This document shows positions 37,494 to 52,990 of a stretch of DNA of 64,000 bases, piece after piece; within the stretch, counting starts at the first letter, position 1, and each line of letters begins with the position of its first letter. Made by a program: the position numbers and the translations under genes. The stretch spans positions 8,562,077 through 8,626,076 of the forward strand of contig NC_021674.1 in NCBI RefSeq assembly GCF_000247815.1, given 5' to 3'. Source of the DNA: Ficedula albicollis (Eukaryota; Chordata; Aves; Passeriformes; Muscicapidae). Below the pieces are notes generated by a model. It saw only the letters and a program-made list of their open reading frames with translations, was not told the DNA's origin and made no database searches.

Positions 37494-40155
37494 AAACAAA
37501 CAAAACCAAAAAAACCCAACAAAACCTGTTTCCAAAGCCAATGCAACAACCCAAATTTAACGTCACAAAAACTAGCATGTGTCCTACTTTAACTACCAAC
37601 TGTTCCTAGAGAATCCTCCAAAATCCTCCTAAGTTTATAAAGCTTTTAGCCAATAAAAATTCTATGTACCTACTTGCAAGACAGGTGTGGGCTTTTCTAA
37701 ACTGCTTAGTAAAATAATTTTAGTTTTCTATACAGCAGTAGTCAATTGTAAGGAGACCTTGATTAACTGACTTTGTAAAACTGCCAAAATTCTACTCAAA
37801 ATGCATTTTATCTCAAAAACCTACTCAACCTACCCAAGGGATGTATATGAAGAAAAGAAAAATTCCACTTTTCCAAGCAAGGGCATGGTTTTTTCTAGCA
37901 GAACTGCAGGTACAAGTACAGCACTTCTATTTAGGGTCGAAGTACCACCTCTCATTCTGAAAAAAACAACTTCTAGCAGAGCACTGAATGCCAACACACA
38001 GCAAGGAAAAACCAGGTCTGCTTTTTGTTATGGAATCAAGCCTATGTGGTATATTATAATGCACTTATAAAAGCAGTCTGTGCTTTCAAGACATGATACA
38101 AAAACATTTTACATCGGGGGGAGGAAAATAAAACAACCTAAGTTTAGCTCTCTAGTTATTGATGGCTCCTGAAAAGACATAATAATTTAATTCCTAAAGA
38201 GGAATTGCAAGCTTTAACAATCAAATCCTCTGACCTCTCAGTGTCAGGCATCTTTGAAACGTGATGTTCCTTCCTTCAGATTTTCAGCACTGCTTAGCTA
38301 AAGAAGCTGGCAAAGAATTAACAAAATCCTCTTTTGCTCCCCACTCCTGTAATGATTGATTTTTAGGAGAATGCAAAGAATCCTCAGCTCAGAGGAGGTC
38401 ATGTCATAACTGCCTAAGGAAACTGAAGCAAATTAGAACAGTTACATTAAAAATTATAAACACTTCCTGATCAGCAAATATTAATAAGATCAATTAAGCA
38501 AATTTACAAACTAGAAATCCTTGTGCAACAACCTCTGAGTCCAAACATAATAAAGCTGAATTCACACCTGCTGCAGCAACAGGCATTCAGAAGCTAACTG
38601 GGTGCAAACAATTGCTCCTCCTCCTACCCTACACTTCCTCCCTCCCTTTGGTCAGCTTTTATAGACTACAACCACATGCAAGAAAGCAGTGAACACTTGA
38701 ATCTCAGTCTTCCTCATGGGAAAAACATATATCACACAGGTAGAGATACATCAGCACTTCACCAAAAAAGAAACAAACAACAACTAAAAAACCAGCAACA
38801 ACAAAAAAAACCACACACACACAAAAACCCCACAACCCCAACATGAAACATTAACAGGATGAAAAGAATAGGAAATCCAAACTCTCCCATCCCTGATGCT
38901 AAAAGAGAACTTCTTTAATAGAAACACAGAAAATGCAGGTAAGAAATGAAAGACGACACAACACAATCAACTATTAAAGTGTCACAAAGTATCATAGATT
39001 TCCTCTAAAATGATGTAATAAAGGTCATGGTGAATGGGGAAGACCAAAATATTTTTTGGTTGTAATTAAAAATATACCAGGACAGGGACTTAATTGATTA
39101 ATTCAAACCATGAAGTTCATTTAAACCTTCAGCTCTGGTGATATATTAAATTCCTTCATAAGCCTTCAGCTTTAGTGGATTATTCTGCTCCACCCTTAAT
39201 TTCCCTAACCTTTCCAATATGATTTAAGAGGTGCTGGCTGCTTGATGTACCGTATCTTTTATGTTTTTTCAGGATTAGCTAAATATGCACCAGGTAATCT
39301 GGGGCAATCCTGGAATATAACAGCCTGTCTGACAAACACCAAACAAATTCCAGAGTCATAAAAATTCACAGCAGCCATGAAGCCAGGTTACCTACTCCCT
39401 ACAACTGATATTTTAATAGCAAGATGAACAGGTATCGAGGTTCTGATTCTAGTGGTCCAAGGGCAGGCTTGAAGTACAACAGGATTTTTTTTTTTTAACT
39501 GTGGAGACTTACAAGCCTGAAGGCCTTGAATTTAGCTGCATGGACAGAAAGCTTTCAAAATCAGGCAGGGAACACTTGAAGTAACTACCTTGACAGATCT
39601 GAATGAAAAGCTGATTTTATCAATGCTAAGTTGACCGTAAGGGCTGCAGAATGGCTGGTTACACTTAGCATATCCATTAAGGATAATCAGAATTTGGCAA
39701 CATGCTGGTAAGAAAGCATCAGACTCACACCAAAGTGTCACATTTCTCCCCTTCTCTCCCCATAAAAAGCCACAAATCTCTAGCTAATAAACTAATAGTA
39801 AAAAATTCTAACGCAAAGCTATCAACCCAAAACTCTCTTGGGTAACATTATGTTTAAAAATTACAAGATAATACACAGCACAGGTTTTTCCAATGAGATG
39901 GAAAAATACAGCTTACAAACTATCTTTTTAACAGGTGGGTTTGGGTTTTTTTAAGCTAATAAATTTTATAGGTACTTAATGGGATTTTTTTCAAAGGTAA
40001 TTAGACAACTAAAATGAGACAACTAAGTACAGAGGTGCCACAGAATTCCCGGAATGCATTTTAGTACTTTCAAACATCTGATTTTTAGTGAAAGATGACT
40101 TCAGCCTGCTCTGTTACTGAATTTGCTTAGTTAGCTGCTGAAAAATGAAGGCCGT

Positions 40156-40678
40156 TGTGCTGGGTCTGGCTGAGATGGAGTTAATTTTCCCTACAACAGT
40201 GCTGTGCTTTGTACTGGCAGCTAGAAAGGTGCGGATAACACAGCAGAGTTAGTTCCGGCTGTGCACACGCAGCACCAGCGCTGTCTCTCCAACATTCCTC
40301 ACTATCACCAGGAGGCTGTGGGTGGGCAACAGCCTGGGAGGAGACACAGCCAGGACAGGTGACCCAAACCAACCACAGGAACATTCCTTATCGTATGACA
40401 TCTGCTCAGAGATTGATAGATTAAAAAAGGAGGACATTTGTTATTTAAGATATCTGTCTTTCAGAGCAACCCCTACACATACTGGAGCCCTGCTTCGCTA
40501 ATGGGGAATTAGAGAATAAAATCTTCTGCTTCCCCCTGCTTCTGCATAAATTATTTTTGCTTTAATAAATTGTCTCTACCTTGATCCTTGAGGCTTCTTC
40601 CACCTTTCTCCCCCTGAGGAGAGAAGTGACAGAGCTGTTTGGTGGGCAACTGGCGCACAGCCAAGGACAACCCACCAG
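40156..40678 (+). mobile_element. Solo endogenous retrovirus LTR
   Basis: It begins TGTGCTGGGTCTGGCTGAGA and contains the block GACACAGCCAGGACAGGTGA, a TGGAGCCCTGCTT motif and two AATAAA-containing stretches (about 40514 and 40564). This matches the plan of avian ERV LTRs. There are no gag, pol or env remnants next to it, so it is a solo LTR. The right end is approximate. It lies in the 5' intron of GPCPD1, on the opposite strand. Confidence 0.72.
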
Positions 40679-42724
40679 CACCTTCTGTACACAGACCGGC
40701 TCTTTCATAACGCTAGCACACATTTCATCACAGATCCTGGCACACAGTCCTGAAAGTGCACAATCCAAAAAGTAAGCATGCTCAGTTATTTCAAAATAGT
40801 TCTCCATTTTTTGCATATAAAGATAAAATCAGCAAGGACTAGAAGGCTGAAACATTTTTGCTTTTGCTATTTTGAGCCAATATAATCCACCTTAAGAGAA
40901 GAGACTCATGAGATGTATCAACACCAAGGAGAGTCCAACTCTCTGCTGAAGCAGGGCAAAGGTGCCACAGTCCCAGCCAAGTCATTTGACAGCTGGGAGG
41001 ACACACTGGCAGCACTGCAGCTGACCTGGCACCTCCCTCATGAATCACGAATTTGAACACAGCCCAGCACTTCTGGAAAAGGTGCTGTGCTCAGATTTTA
41101 CCTTCTTAAAAGCTGTGCAACACATACCAACAGAAAATCCACCGTGCATCAGATCTGCTGCTGTGCTACACAAAGAGATGCAAACTTAAGGCACAGACTG
41201 TGATATTCCAAAGATAACAAGTCACATCTGGTTAACCCCACAGTACGATGAGCAGATTTTGTTGCTTGTGGTTTGTCCTAATGAGGTATCAGATATTAAA
41301 GAACACATCTAAAGCAACAAATTAGACATGCAAGAAAATTATGTAATAGTGGCTGACGACACCTGGGTTTTAGAACAGCGTCAGAGGATATATTTGTCAG
41401 GGCATTCCCTCTAACAACTGGGAGAGAATTTTTAGAAACAGTATTACATCATCAACTCCTTCATATTCAACCAAACAACGAGAGGGCTCTTTCTGTCCCC
41501 TCCTTTCCCCCCCTGCTGCACCTTGACTGCAGGAGCAAGGACAACCAGAAAGTCAGCAGGTCTCTCCTTCTGCATTGCAGTGACAGCAAACAAACTTGCA
41601 CAGAGGATCTGGACATGCTGTTCTGATTCAAAGGCTGAAATTCTACCAACAGGCTTACACTGACATTTAGAAAGCCACAAAGCACAAGCGATATCTCTGA
41701 AATCACATCACAATAATACATAGCAAGTGAGAAAAATATCTTGAGGATTGTATTTTCAGCGTCAATTTAGCTCCCCATGTTTGGAGCCATGTCAGCCCCA
41801 GTAATCAAACACCAGATCCCTCTCTAGTCACCCACAATGTATCTGCTTTAAGTAACAACAAGTTAATTGTTTTCAGCATTTGGCAAATACCTGTCCATGT
41901 GAAAGACTCTTCCGCCTCAGCTATGCCACAGCAGTTTTGCAAACTTCTTGAAACAGACAGGAAACAGCTGGGGCACGTTTGTAAGTGAAACGGAGCAGTA
42001 TCAGTCTGATTCCTCTTTTCTGAAGCTTTGCTTATTATTAACGTATGGATGACAAGATCTTAGAGAGTAATTTAGCTCTCTGTGATCACACTAACATTCT
42101 AAGGAATGACTTGGACAAATTGCACGTACAATGTTTCCCCCAGAACTCAGCAAATCACTTTTTTAACGGGTTTTCAAAGCCTGGATCCATCCTGTTGAGG
42201 GGCTACGTGCTTTACTGAAAGATCAATTACGTGGCAGTTTAGGCTACCTGTGTTTATTTAAGACCAAGGCAATCTCCAATTTTTAACATATTATATAGCT
42301 AATTTACAGGAAGCAGAATATAAATATATATTATGAAAATAATACTACTTATCAAATATTTCACCCTACTATTACCATTTAAAATACATTGAAGGCTAAC
42401 CGCCATCTAACACTGTGTGCTCTGATAAATTTAAACACTAATACTAACACGACAAGCTGTTAACTTCAAAGGAAAAAGGGAAAAATGGAAGAACGAATCT
42501 GCGCCTGGTTAGGATGCAGGGAACAGATTAACTTTTAAAGTCCAGCTCAAAAAAGCCTCACTAGCGCCTATGCGATCAATAACATCAAACCACAAGCCGG
42601 CAGCACCATCGCTGCGCTCCTTTAGCGCAGATCCGAGACAAAGAGGAGCACGGCAGCGCGCACCCTCCCCCTCCCCGCCCGGCGGAGCCGCAGCGCGCCC
42701 GGCCCGCCGCCCCTCGCAGCCCGG

Positions 42725-44805
<2,081 letters not shown>

Positions 44806-44927
44806 TCCAAGACCTCCTCAGGAGCGCGCCTCGACCGCCCCTTGCCGCCGCCGCCGCCGCCGCCGCCACACACCCCCACCGCACTCCCGCTGCTCCCGCG
44901 CCCCCTCAGCCGGCGGCGTGTACTGAC

Positions 44928-45090
44928 CTGGCCGAGCACTTCAGCGGGCTTCCCACCCTTGGTGCGGGGCTACGAGCGGCGCTGTCCGGGCTCCTCTTCG
45001 CCTGCCCGGGGCCGCTGACAACGCGGCGGAGGAGGGGGCAGCGCGCCCGGCAGCCGGATCCAGCTGCCCCCGAGCGCACCGGGGAGGAGG
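44928..45090 (-). other. GPCPD1: Probable noncoding first exon of GPCPD1
   Basis: On the minus strand a strong donor (CCAG followed by GTCAGTAC) sits at 44928/44927 inside the CpG island. The first coding exon has a spliced 37-nt leader, so an upstream noncoding exon is required. The 5' boundary is a guess, placed just downstream of the E-box and CCAAT/GC-box cluster at 45095-45170. Other first exons inside the poly-G-masked part of the island cannot be excluded. Confidence 0.55.
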
Positions 45091-45094
45091 CGGC

Positions 45095-45170
45095 CACGTG
45101 ACCCCCCCGGTAACACCTCACCCCCGGCCCCGCCCCTCCCGCCGCAGCCAATCAGGGCGGGGCGGGAGGG
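45095..45170 (-). promoter_or_regulatory. Core promoter elements: E-box, CCAAT box, GC boxes
   Basis: A palindromic CACGTG at 45095-45100, followed by AC, fits USF/MITF-TFE class sites. A CCAAT at 45148-45152 (ATTGG on the minus strand) fits NF-Y. Adjacent GGGCGG/GGGGCGGG motifs at 45155-45165 fit Sp/KLF factors. There is no TATA box, as is typical of CpG-island promoters. Assignments are by motif only. Confidence 0.55.
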
Positions 45171-45216
45171 GCGCGCGCCCTTCCCTTGAAAGCCCCGGCC
45201 CTGAGGGAGCGCCGTT

Positions 45217-45218
<2 letters not shown>

Positions 45219-45255
<37 letters not shown>
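45219..45255 (+). repeat. Poly-G run, 37 bases
   Basis: A third, shorter G run lies upstream of the promoter motifs. At this size it could be a genuine G tract able to form quadruplexes, or a shorter form of the same artefact. Confidence 0.95.
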
Positions 45256-45299
45256 CGGGCCGGCGGGGCGGGGGACGGGGCCGCGGAGGGATGGGTGGA

Positions 45300-48200
45300 G
45301 GCTTTGCTGAGGCCAGTCAGGCTGCTTCTACCATCCGTACACCCTTTGAGTATGGAGGACTCTTTGAGTATGGGTAACACCTTAGTTAGTGTCCTCCATG
45401 TGCAGCCTGGGAGTGTGAGGGCTGCCCTAAGAATAGGGAGCTCTGCTTCCTTAAGCTTTGCTATGGTTTAAGCTGGATGTAAGCCTATAGCCCTAAAGAC
45501 ACGGTGGCTTTCTTCGTGGTATAAAGGGGCAGGCGCTATGTCTTTTTTCAAGGGCTTTGATCTCCCTTGTTTTAATAGTCCCTGTGTGCTTTCCTGAGGC
45601 GCTGCCCGTGTGGGTGTCCCGGCCCTGCGCCCGGGATTCAGCCTCTGCCCCGCACTGACTCGAGGGGAGGCAGGAGCCTGCCTGCCCTGCTCCAGGCACA
45701 GCCCTCTTGGGGTTCCCAGGGACATTCCCTGCTCTCGTGCAGCCCCTGCCTCTTCCTCTGTCCGTGTCTGGTTGCCTCCGTGCCCAGCCAGAAGAACCAA
45801 AGGGCTGCCATACATGGTACAGCTAAAAATCCATCCTCATGGCAATGGTGCCAAGGCAAACCAAAGTGGGAATGCCCATGCTGGAGTTTTGGAGCTGCAG
45901 GCAGAATGTGTGGTACTTGTATTTGTTTCAGGATAGATCTTGTGTGTGAAGACCCTGCTACACTACAAGGCATTGCTGCGTTTGGGACCACAACCTCGTG
46001 GCCTTCCTGAGACCTGACTTTATGACAATGGGGTGGCCCACGGGAACTCATCCAACAATATATTAGCAGATAAAGGGAAACTGTTTTTCTCTGTGTTTTT
46101 GTTGTGCTCTGTTTTGTAGCTGAGCTATGAAGTTGTGATAATTCCACTCTGCAGAGAAACCATTTATCCTGTCTTGTGCTGGGAGTTAGTGCTGTTACAG
46201 GAATGCTTCTCTATGTTGTCCCTCAATTTGCCATTTAAATAGAGGGCTATTTTCCATTTATTCATGCCCTGCAGATCTAGTTGTGTTTATCAGTAATTTG
46301 TGACATTCCACCAGGTGTTATAGGGAAAACAAACGTTAGTATCTAATGCTGTACATCTGAAAAGTGTCTAATGCATCTAAACTGCTGAGGTCTCTATGTT
46401 AGTGTTGCAAGCTTCAAGGAAAGAAAAGTGGGAAAACATAAAAGGAAATAATAGCTGAAAGCAATTCATTTTTAAGTGAAAAAGATAAGAGAAATTCCTC
46501 TGGATAAGGAGGAGGGGAGGGTTGGTGGAAAGTGATTCCCTTGTTAAACACAGATGAGAACTTCTTTAGTAACAAACCCTTGGTATTTAGGAAAACATTA
46601 GGAGCCATCACTTCTCCAGGTGTATTCACTACTGAGTCAAGAAAGAAAAAATAAACTTTAGAGAAAACAGTAGTTAGAAAAGCAATTGTCTATTCATTTT
46701 CTTTTCTCTGTTTTTAGGATTTACTAGTTCAAGGAATTTCTTGTAAAGCAGTGATAGAACTGAACACTTTCAAACATGGTTTGATGTGTTAAATTTTTAA
46801 AAAATTTGATGTCATGCCAGGCATATTATAAAATTGTACCATTAATTTTTTTTTGTTAAAAACTAGAAATATATTCAACCCTAGTGTTAATTTAAAAAAA
46901 AAAAAAAAGGGCTTTGTTTTGTCAAACTAATATTGCATTTCCTTCCATAATTCACTGTAGGTAAAAATTATAGTTTAGGCGCTAAATGGATTCAAGAAAT
47001 AACTCGTGTTCATTTTATTAAAGATGTACATCACTGTGGAGCAAGTAGGAAGAGGGTGGGATGGAAAATACTGTTTTATGTTGACTTACTTAACCTGAAG
47101 CAAAGTCTACATTTAATTAAGCTTCCCAGCACACTTTCTTTTTTCCTCCCAAAGGAGTTGCTTAAATATGGTTGGGTCAGATACACTCATACTCTGCCAT
47201 GATGCAGCAGACAAGTCTCAGCTACTATTTAAGAGGGTACAGAATTGTACAGTATTTAGAGCACGTGGATCAGTTTATAGAACTCTTCTTAAATGTCTGT
47301 CCGAAAAGTTAAGGTTGGTGACCCTCTCTCCCTTTTTATACAGTAAAAAAAAGAAACAAAACAAGGGAAACGGGGTTTTATATTATAGAACTTGCATTGA
47401 ATTGAGGTGCTGTTTGCAAAAGTCCCAGAGAGATTCAGAAAGACAAGGTTATGAGAACTGTTTCCAGTGGGCAAGCACAAACTCTATTTAAACCCTGTGT
47501 GCACCCGTTGGAAAAGGTGTTTTCTTATTCAATAAAAATTAACAAGTTGAATGAGAATTGCTAATACTTAACCAGAGGGTGAAATATTCTCTCTTTGCTC
47601 TGGCAGTGACACTGTAGCAGGAGTGAAAGAGCCAAAAGAAGAGGCAAAAGGTCCTTGGGGAATCTGCCCTCTAACTGTACCTTGCTCCCTGCCATGACAA
47701 TATGGAATGAAGTTGCTTGGAGGTGTGGTGTGCTATAGGTGGATTATCAAAGCAGCCTTGAGGCTGAACTGGCTGAGATGTGAAGCCCAATGGGAATGCA
47801 ATTTTTTATAAATAATGAGACAAATACTTGCCCAAGTGCAGGAAATAAGTAGAGGCAGATGTTTATAATTCACTGGCAAACCTATACTAAAAAGGCATTA
47901 GGAAATGCCTTCAAGGTTTTATATCTGTTTCTGTAGCCAATGTCATATTTTTTTTCGGCTGCCAGAATTATAGATCCAACCTATAATCAAGCTTCATTGA
48001 TACTACAAGTAGCTATAAAGATTGTGAACATCAAATTACAGCTGTGCTTACTCTTTCACATCATGCATTGAATTCCAGTGATCTGGTTTTACTGACACCA
48101 GTGCTGATGACAGCCGAATATTCAGATGAATTTCACTCCTTATCTTATAGCACTTGATTTTTCTGCAGTTGTTCTGGGTCTGGTGGGTAATTGGGAATAA

Positions 48201-48549
48201 AAATAGCTGGTAAAACTCTGCAAATGAAGGCACAGCATTAGGCAAGCAGTGTCAAATTGATGTTCTTTGATCTTTTGTAGAATCATTTATAATTCTGACC
48301 TTTTCTCTGGCACTGAGAATATTGCTGTATCACTCCCTAATGTGAAATCTGGACGGTTTATGGGCACTAAAGAAAAGTGATGCCAAGGGATGTGAAAAAT
48401 ATCAAGAAAGAACCATGCTGTCAGAATGGCAAAAGCCTCTTGATCTCATGTAGGCTGATGAGAAAGGATTATTAGAAAAATTGGCCATTGTGCAATGGCA
48501 CTTTTTCTGTAATGTTTACTGTAGTACAGAATATTGTATTTTTCTCTGT
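45300..48549. other. Intergenic stretch upstream of GPCPD1
   Basis: The 45300-46000 part is moderately GC-rich shore sequence; beyond that it is AT-rich. The open frames here are short, overlap on both strands and resemble no family I know. I see no convincing exon. Confidence 0.65.
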
Positions 48550-49135
48550 GGACGAGTCAGCAGTTTGACATTAAAAGCAGGGTGGCCAGCAGGCTGAGAG
48601 AGGTGACTCTGCTGCTCTGCTCTGGTGAGACCCCAGCTGCAGTGCTGTGTCCAGCTCTGGGGTCCCCAGCAGGAGAAGGGAGAAGTTCCTGTTGGAACAA
48701 GTCCAAAGAAGGCTGTGAAGATGCTCAGAAGGCTGGAGCACCTCTGCTTTGGAGACAGGATGACAGAGCTGGAGTTACCCAGCCTGGAGAAAAGAAGGGA
48801 GAGTTTGGAGTCCCTTTTCAGTCCTTTAGGGACTTCAGAGCCTCTAAACAGGCTACAAGGATAGCTGGAGAGGGATTTTTTACAAGCATGTTTTGTGATG
48901 CTGGAGTGGTTTGAAACTGAAAGAGGGGAGGTTTAGACAAAATGTTAGGGGGAGTTCTTTACTTGGAGATTAGCAAGACACTGGATGCTGGGGGAAGTTG
49001 TGGATGCCCGTCCCTGGAAGGGCTCATGGCCAAACCCATTCTATGACTGGGACATTGATTTATGGATTCCTGTCCCTGGAAGGGCTCATGGCCAAATCCA
49101 TTCTATGACTGGGACATTGATTTATGGATTGTTTA
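48550..49135 (+). mobile_element. CR1 LINE 3' fragment
   Basis: The sense CR1 order is visible: GGCCAGCAGGCTGAGAGAGG, the CTCTGGTGAGACCCCAGCTG block, CCAGCTCTGGGGTCCCCAGC, and a 3' end with CCCTGGAAGGGCTCATGGCC and CATTCTATGACTGGG. The 126- and 79-codon frames here are CR1-derived and not host genes. Confidence 0.88.
49001..49124. repeat. 62-bp tandem duplication at the CR1 3' end
   Basis: The copies are 49001-49062 and 49063-49124, with about three to four differences. It again falls inside a CR1 copy and is presumably post-insertional. Confidence 0.92.
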
Positions 49136-51766
49136 GGGGGTTTATCCCCAATTTTGATTTTTCTTCTCTGCCTTCTCTCTCCTTCTCCCAGTCCCAATTG
49201 TTATGTGGAAGGGAAAGTTAAAACATTCTTCAGTGAGAATTAATGCTTCGGTCATATTCTCCAGAGCTTTGCAAGGTGAGCAATGAAAGCATTACTAAAT
49301 ATAAAGTGACAGAGTAACAAGTATAAAGTATTGTAAATATAAAATGAAACCCCCTTTTGGCCACTATTAATAATCAAATTTATAGCAGGAAAAAATAAGA
49401 GTTTTCCTTCCTTATGCCAAAAATTCAGTTACTTTCAAACACTGTTAATTATTATGCAAATCTGGCATCAAAGTTTTAAAAGTTAAAAAAAAAAAAACAC
49501 AAAACCCCAAGTGCCAATAGGATATTGCAGGCATTAAATTCTGATTTGAAATGAGACATGCTATGATTTAGTCTTGAGGATGTCAGTATGATTTGCTTCT
49601 TGATCTAATCTGGTTTGTAGTTTCTGAAGTGAAACATAATTTGAGGGAGAGCGTTGGTTTTGTGAATTTTTCTTTGTTTGATTTTGGGGCTTTTTTGTTT
49701 GGTTGGTTTTGGTGGTGGTGGGTTTATTTGTTTGTGAAACACTTGAAGGACTCAAGTACTACACAGTCACAGCACCACATTTAAACTGGCCAAAGTAAAT
49801 TGCAAATGGCAAACTTTTTAGGTTTTAATATAACTAGAATAAGTTCTATACTCAGGGTTTTTGTATAGAAATATAAAACTGAGCTTATATGCATAACTTC
49901 ATTTTATTTTTGTAAATATGAATGTATTTGTGGTGTTCTGTCACCTCCTAGTTCTGTTTACATGTCAGTTACAAGCCATTCTCTTGTGTTCTTGCACAAA
50001 ATCTTCTTGTGCTACTATCTCCATCTTGTTATCTCTGGAACTATATTCCTATGCTTAGTTTTCCCAGCAATACTCATTTCACTGTGTAAGAGGCAATGAA
50101 AATGGTCAGAAAATGAAAAGCAGTTGTGGAACACAACACAGATAATATTTGTTTGTTTGTTTAATCTCAATAACAGGAGGAACACCTTAAGATAAGGAGA
50201 GACAGCTTCCTATGACAGCAGGAAAGTTTGACTCTGCTGTCATTTAAAATACCGTTTCAAAGGTCATGTTTGTGTTTTAAATGAAATGTGAAGCTGAACT
50301 TTATGCTCTGCCAGATAACAGTGGTAGTGATGCAAGTGCTTCCTTTGAATTCTGCAGGTAAGGAGTAGCTACAATGTGGGGTTGTGGTGTGGAGGTGCCC
50401 AGTGTTTGGCAGGGATAAAAGGAAAATGATGTTCTCAGTGACCTGTGGGAATACCAAAGGGCCCAACAGGGCCTGAAATTTGCTACTTATTGTCCGTTGG
50501 GTCTCTCTACTTCCAGACTCAACATTTCTTGAAGTGTGCCTCTACTGAATGTATCAATATGGAGAAAGTAAATGGGACAAATCTAATCGGGGGAAAATGT
50601 TAGCTCTTCCTGTCCTCCTTTACTTGCATTTCTCCTCCATCTGCCACACATACTCCTAATGACAGAGAAATGTGTTTTAAGTTGCAGTTATTGACATCAA
50701 AGTCTTTAGAAGCAGACTGAAATATCTTCCTTTTCAGGGTTATTAAATAGGTATCGATTCCCATGTTTGGGATGGCAATACCCAAGGTTTACTGCACTGT
50801 TGTTCCTAGGAATGCCACACCAGAGAGACAGAGTATTTCTTAGGAGCAAAGGTCAGCCTGAGAGAAGTTGAGGGTGTCTCTGCTTTAAGCCAGCCTAACA
50901 TCTGGCTGTAGCATTTTGGCTCTGCTACAGCTGCTCCTGCCCTCCTAGCTGCCCTTTGTACTTTCTCTGGCTCTTGTCTAACCTTTCACTGAACTGGGAC
51001 GGCTCTCTGTCAGAAAGCAGGGGGCTTCGCTTTGGGCTGAAACAACTCAAATTCATGTTGGGTGAGGGTTGGAGCTGTCTTGGTTTAAGTGGGGACATCA
51101 ACAGGCAGAAGCTGAGTTGTCTTTAGCTTTTAGGGAGCTGTTTGTTGTGACAAAGAGCAGCTCAAGCAGATTTATCACTTGATGTATAAAACAGAGGGTG
51201 AGCCACCTCAAAGTGGACTTCTGAGGGGAAATGTGAGAATATGCTACTTACATTATGCTTACTCTCTATTCTTAACTCCCTGTTGTGCTCAGCCAGTAAC
51301 TCTTGTAAACAAAACATTCCTATTCTGCCCACAGCATTGGAAATATAAAAAAAAATTATTAAAAATAGTTTTAATATAGTTAATAAGATACAAACAAAGA
51401 AAACTTTTCGAGTAATTCTGACTCTTATTTTCCTTGCTGGGAAGAAGAAAGAACTCTCATTTTCAAAATTCTGAGGATAGATATGGGTGTATGCAATTTT
51501 AAAGATGACAACATCCTTTTCTGAGCCTGACAGCTCTCCATGTGAACTGTTCAATAGTTTGCCATTTACCTTTTAGTCAAAGCTTTAAAAGTTAAGAGCA
51601 ACCACTATGAAAATGCAGATCAATGATAAAAGACACATTGTACAGCTGAACAATGCGTAGCGTTTGAGTGACAGCAAAAACTGGTTTATCAGGTTCACTG
51701 CAGGTAAGTATAGATAAACCCTTGAAACACTGCAAAATCCATTGGAATATTGGATGGATATTCTCA

Positions 51767-51813
<47 letters not shown>

Positions 51814-52990
51814 TAGTACCAGGACCAAAAGCCACAAAAGAAGAGCTGCAAAGTCTGGGCTGTAACTGGTGTGAGGTAGTGAGAACTCAAAGCCAGCCTG
51901 TTGGTTGATGTGAGCACTCTTTTATGTCGAAAAAATAACTCACAGAAAAGAACTGAAAATCCTGCCCAGCTGCTCTCAGCCATGGGAGCAAAAGACATCC
52001 AAGTGTGCTGGGGCACTGGCCTGGTCCCAAGCCTGTGTGCATGGGCAGCACAGATAAGGCACAGACAGGCCCCAGACAGATAAATGACCGATTAACTGAA
52101 ATGTGTGAGCCTCTGTCCTGGTGCTGCTGGCAGCTCTGCCAGTGAGGTTGCAGCTGCAGAGCTCAGCTGCTGCTCACAATCCAGGCAAACGGCTTTGTGC
52201 TGGAAAAACTGCAGGAGGGCAAAACCGCCGTGCTGTATCGCAGCTCTTCCTCCAGGGAGCTGACCCTGCTGAGGAGCCGGGTGAAATAACTGATTAGGAG
52301 TCCGTGGGGAAGGCTCCCAGTGAGGAAGAGCAGTGCTGCAGTCCCAGGCTGACTGGTCATCCTGCACCCAGACCAGCACCCCACAGAACGCAGCAGGTTC
52401 CCTGGGGGTGCTACTGGCAGGAAAGGGGGCACAGATTTGGGGTGGCAGAAAGCATCTTGCAATTCTCTGAGCTGCCAAAAAAACCTGCTCTGGTTCGCAG
52501 GGAGGTGACCTGAGGTACTCACCAATTTTGTTAGCCGTTTCCTTGGGCTCAGACTGTGTTACAGAGAGACTGCTCAAGAAACAGCACCCACCTACTCCCA
52601 AGGTGAAGTAGTATTTGCCTTTAAATTCTGATAGTATTGTATTATGGCCAGTTAGGTACTATTCAAAACTTCCATATTTCTAAAGTACTGATGAATGGGT
52701 GGAATTGAGGAGTAAAATGAGAGCACAGAAATGATCTCAGTGTTAATGGCATGCCTGTGGTGTTTTCCTGCTCTCTTCTAGAACAAGATGCAGCTATAAT
52801 TATTTCTGCTGTTCTCATTCAAAGTATTGATCCACAAATAGTTACAGCCCTGAACAACTGAGCCAGTTTTTAACATTATTAAACCAGAGTTCCAGTATCC
52901 TGCAGGCTCAGAACATAAGTTACGTAAAAGGATAATAAGAAACTAAAAAGACTTTTTTTGGAGACTAAACATTCACGCTTGTTCACTGGA
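49136..52990. other. Intergenic stretch
   Basis: Apart from the A39 run I see no recognisable element. A GC-richer patch at about 51900-52610 carries overlapping open frames on both strands. No protein family is recognised there. Confidence 0.6.
51768..51806 (+). repeat. A39 homopolymer
   Basis: Pure A run followed by GAGAAAATAG. No LINE or processed-gene body is evident on its left, though it would be compatible with a retrotransposed tail. Confidence 0.95.

Larger units (their letters stand above)
35610..42559 (-). other. GPCPD1: GPCPD1 5' intron (left part)
   Basis: Apart from the doublets at 35.85-36.15 kb and 37.3 kb and the solo LTR at 40.2 kb, this 7-kb stretch is AT-rich and I recognise no exon in it. 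The intron continues into the CpG island to the donor at 44927. Confidence 0.75.

Noticed and set aside
37344..37525. CRISPR-like or regulatory direct repeats
   Set aside because: There are only two copies with A-rich simple sequence between them; it is a tandem doublet in a vertebrate intron.
48534..48914. 126-codon plus-strand frame
   Set aside because: It lies in a sense CR1 3' region downstream of the reverse transcriptase frame and is not a host gene.
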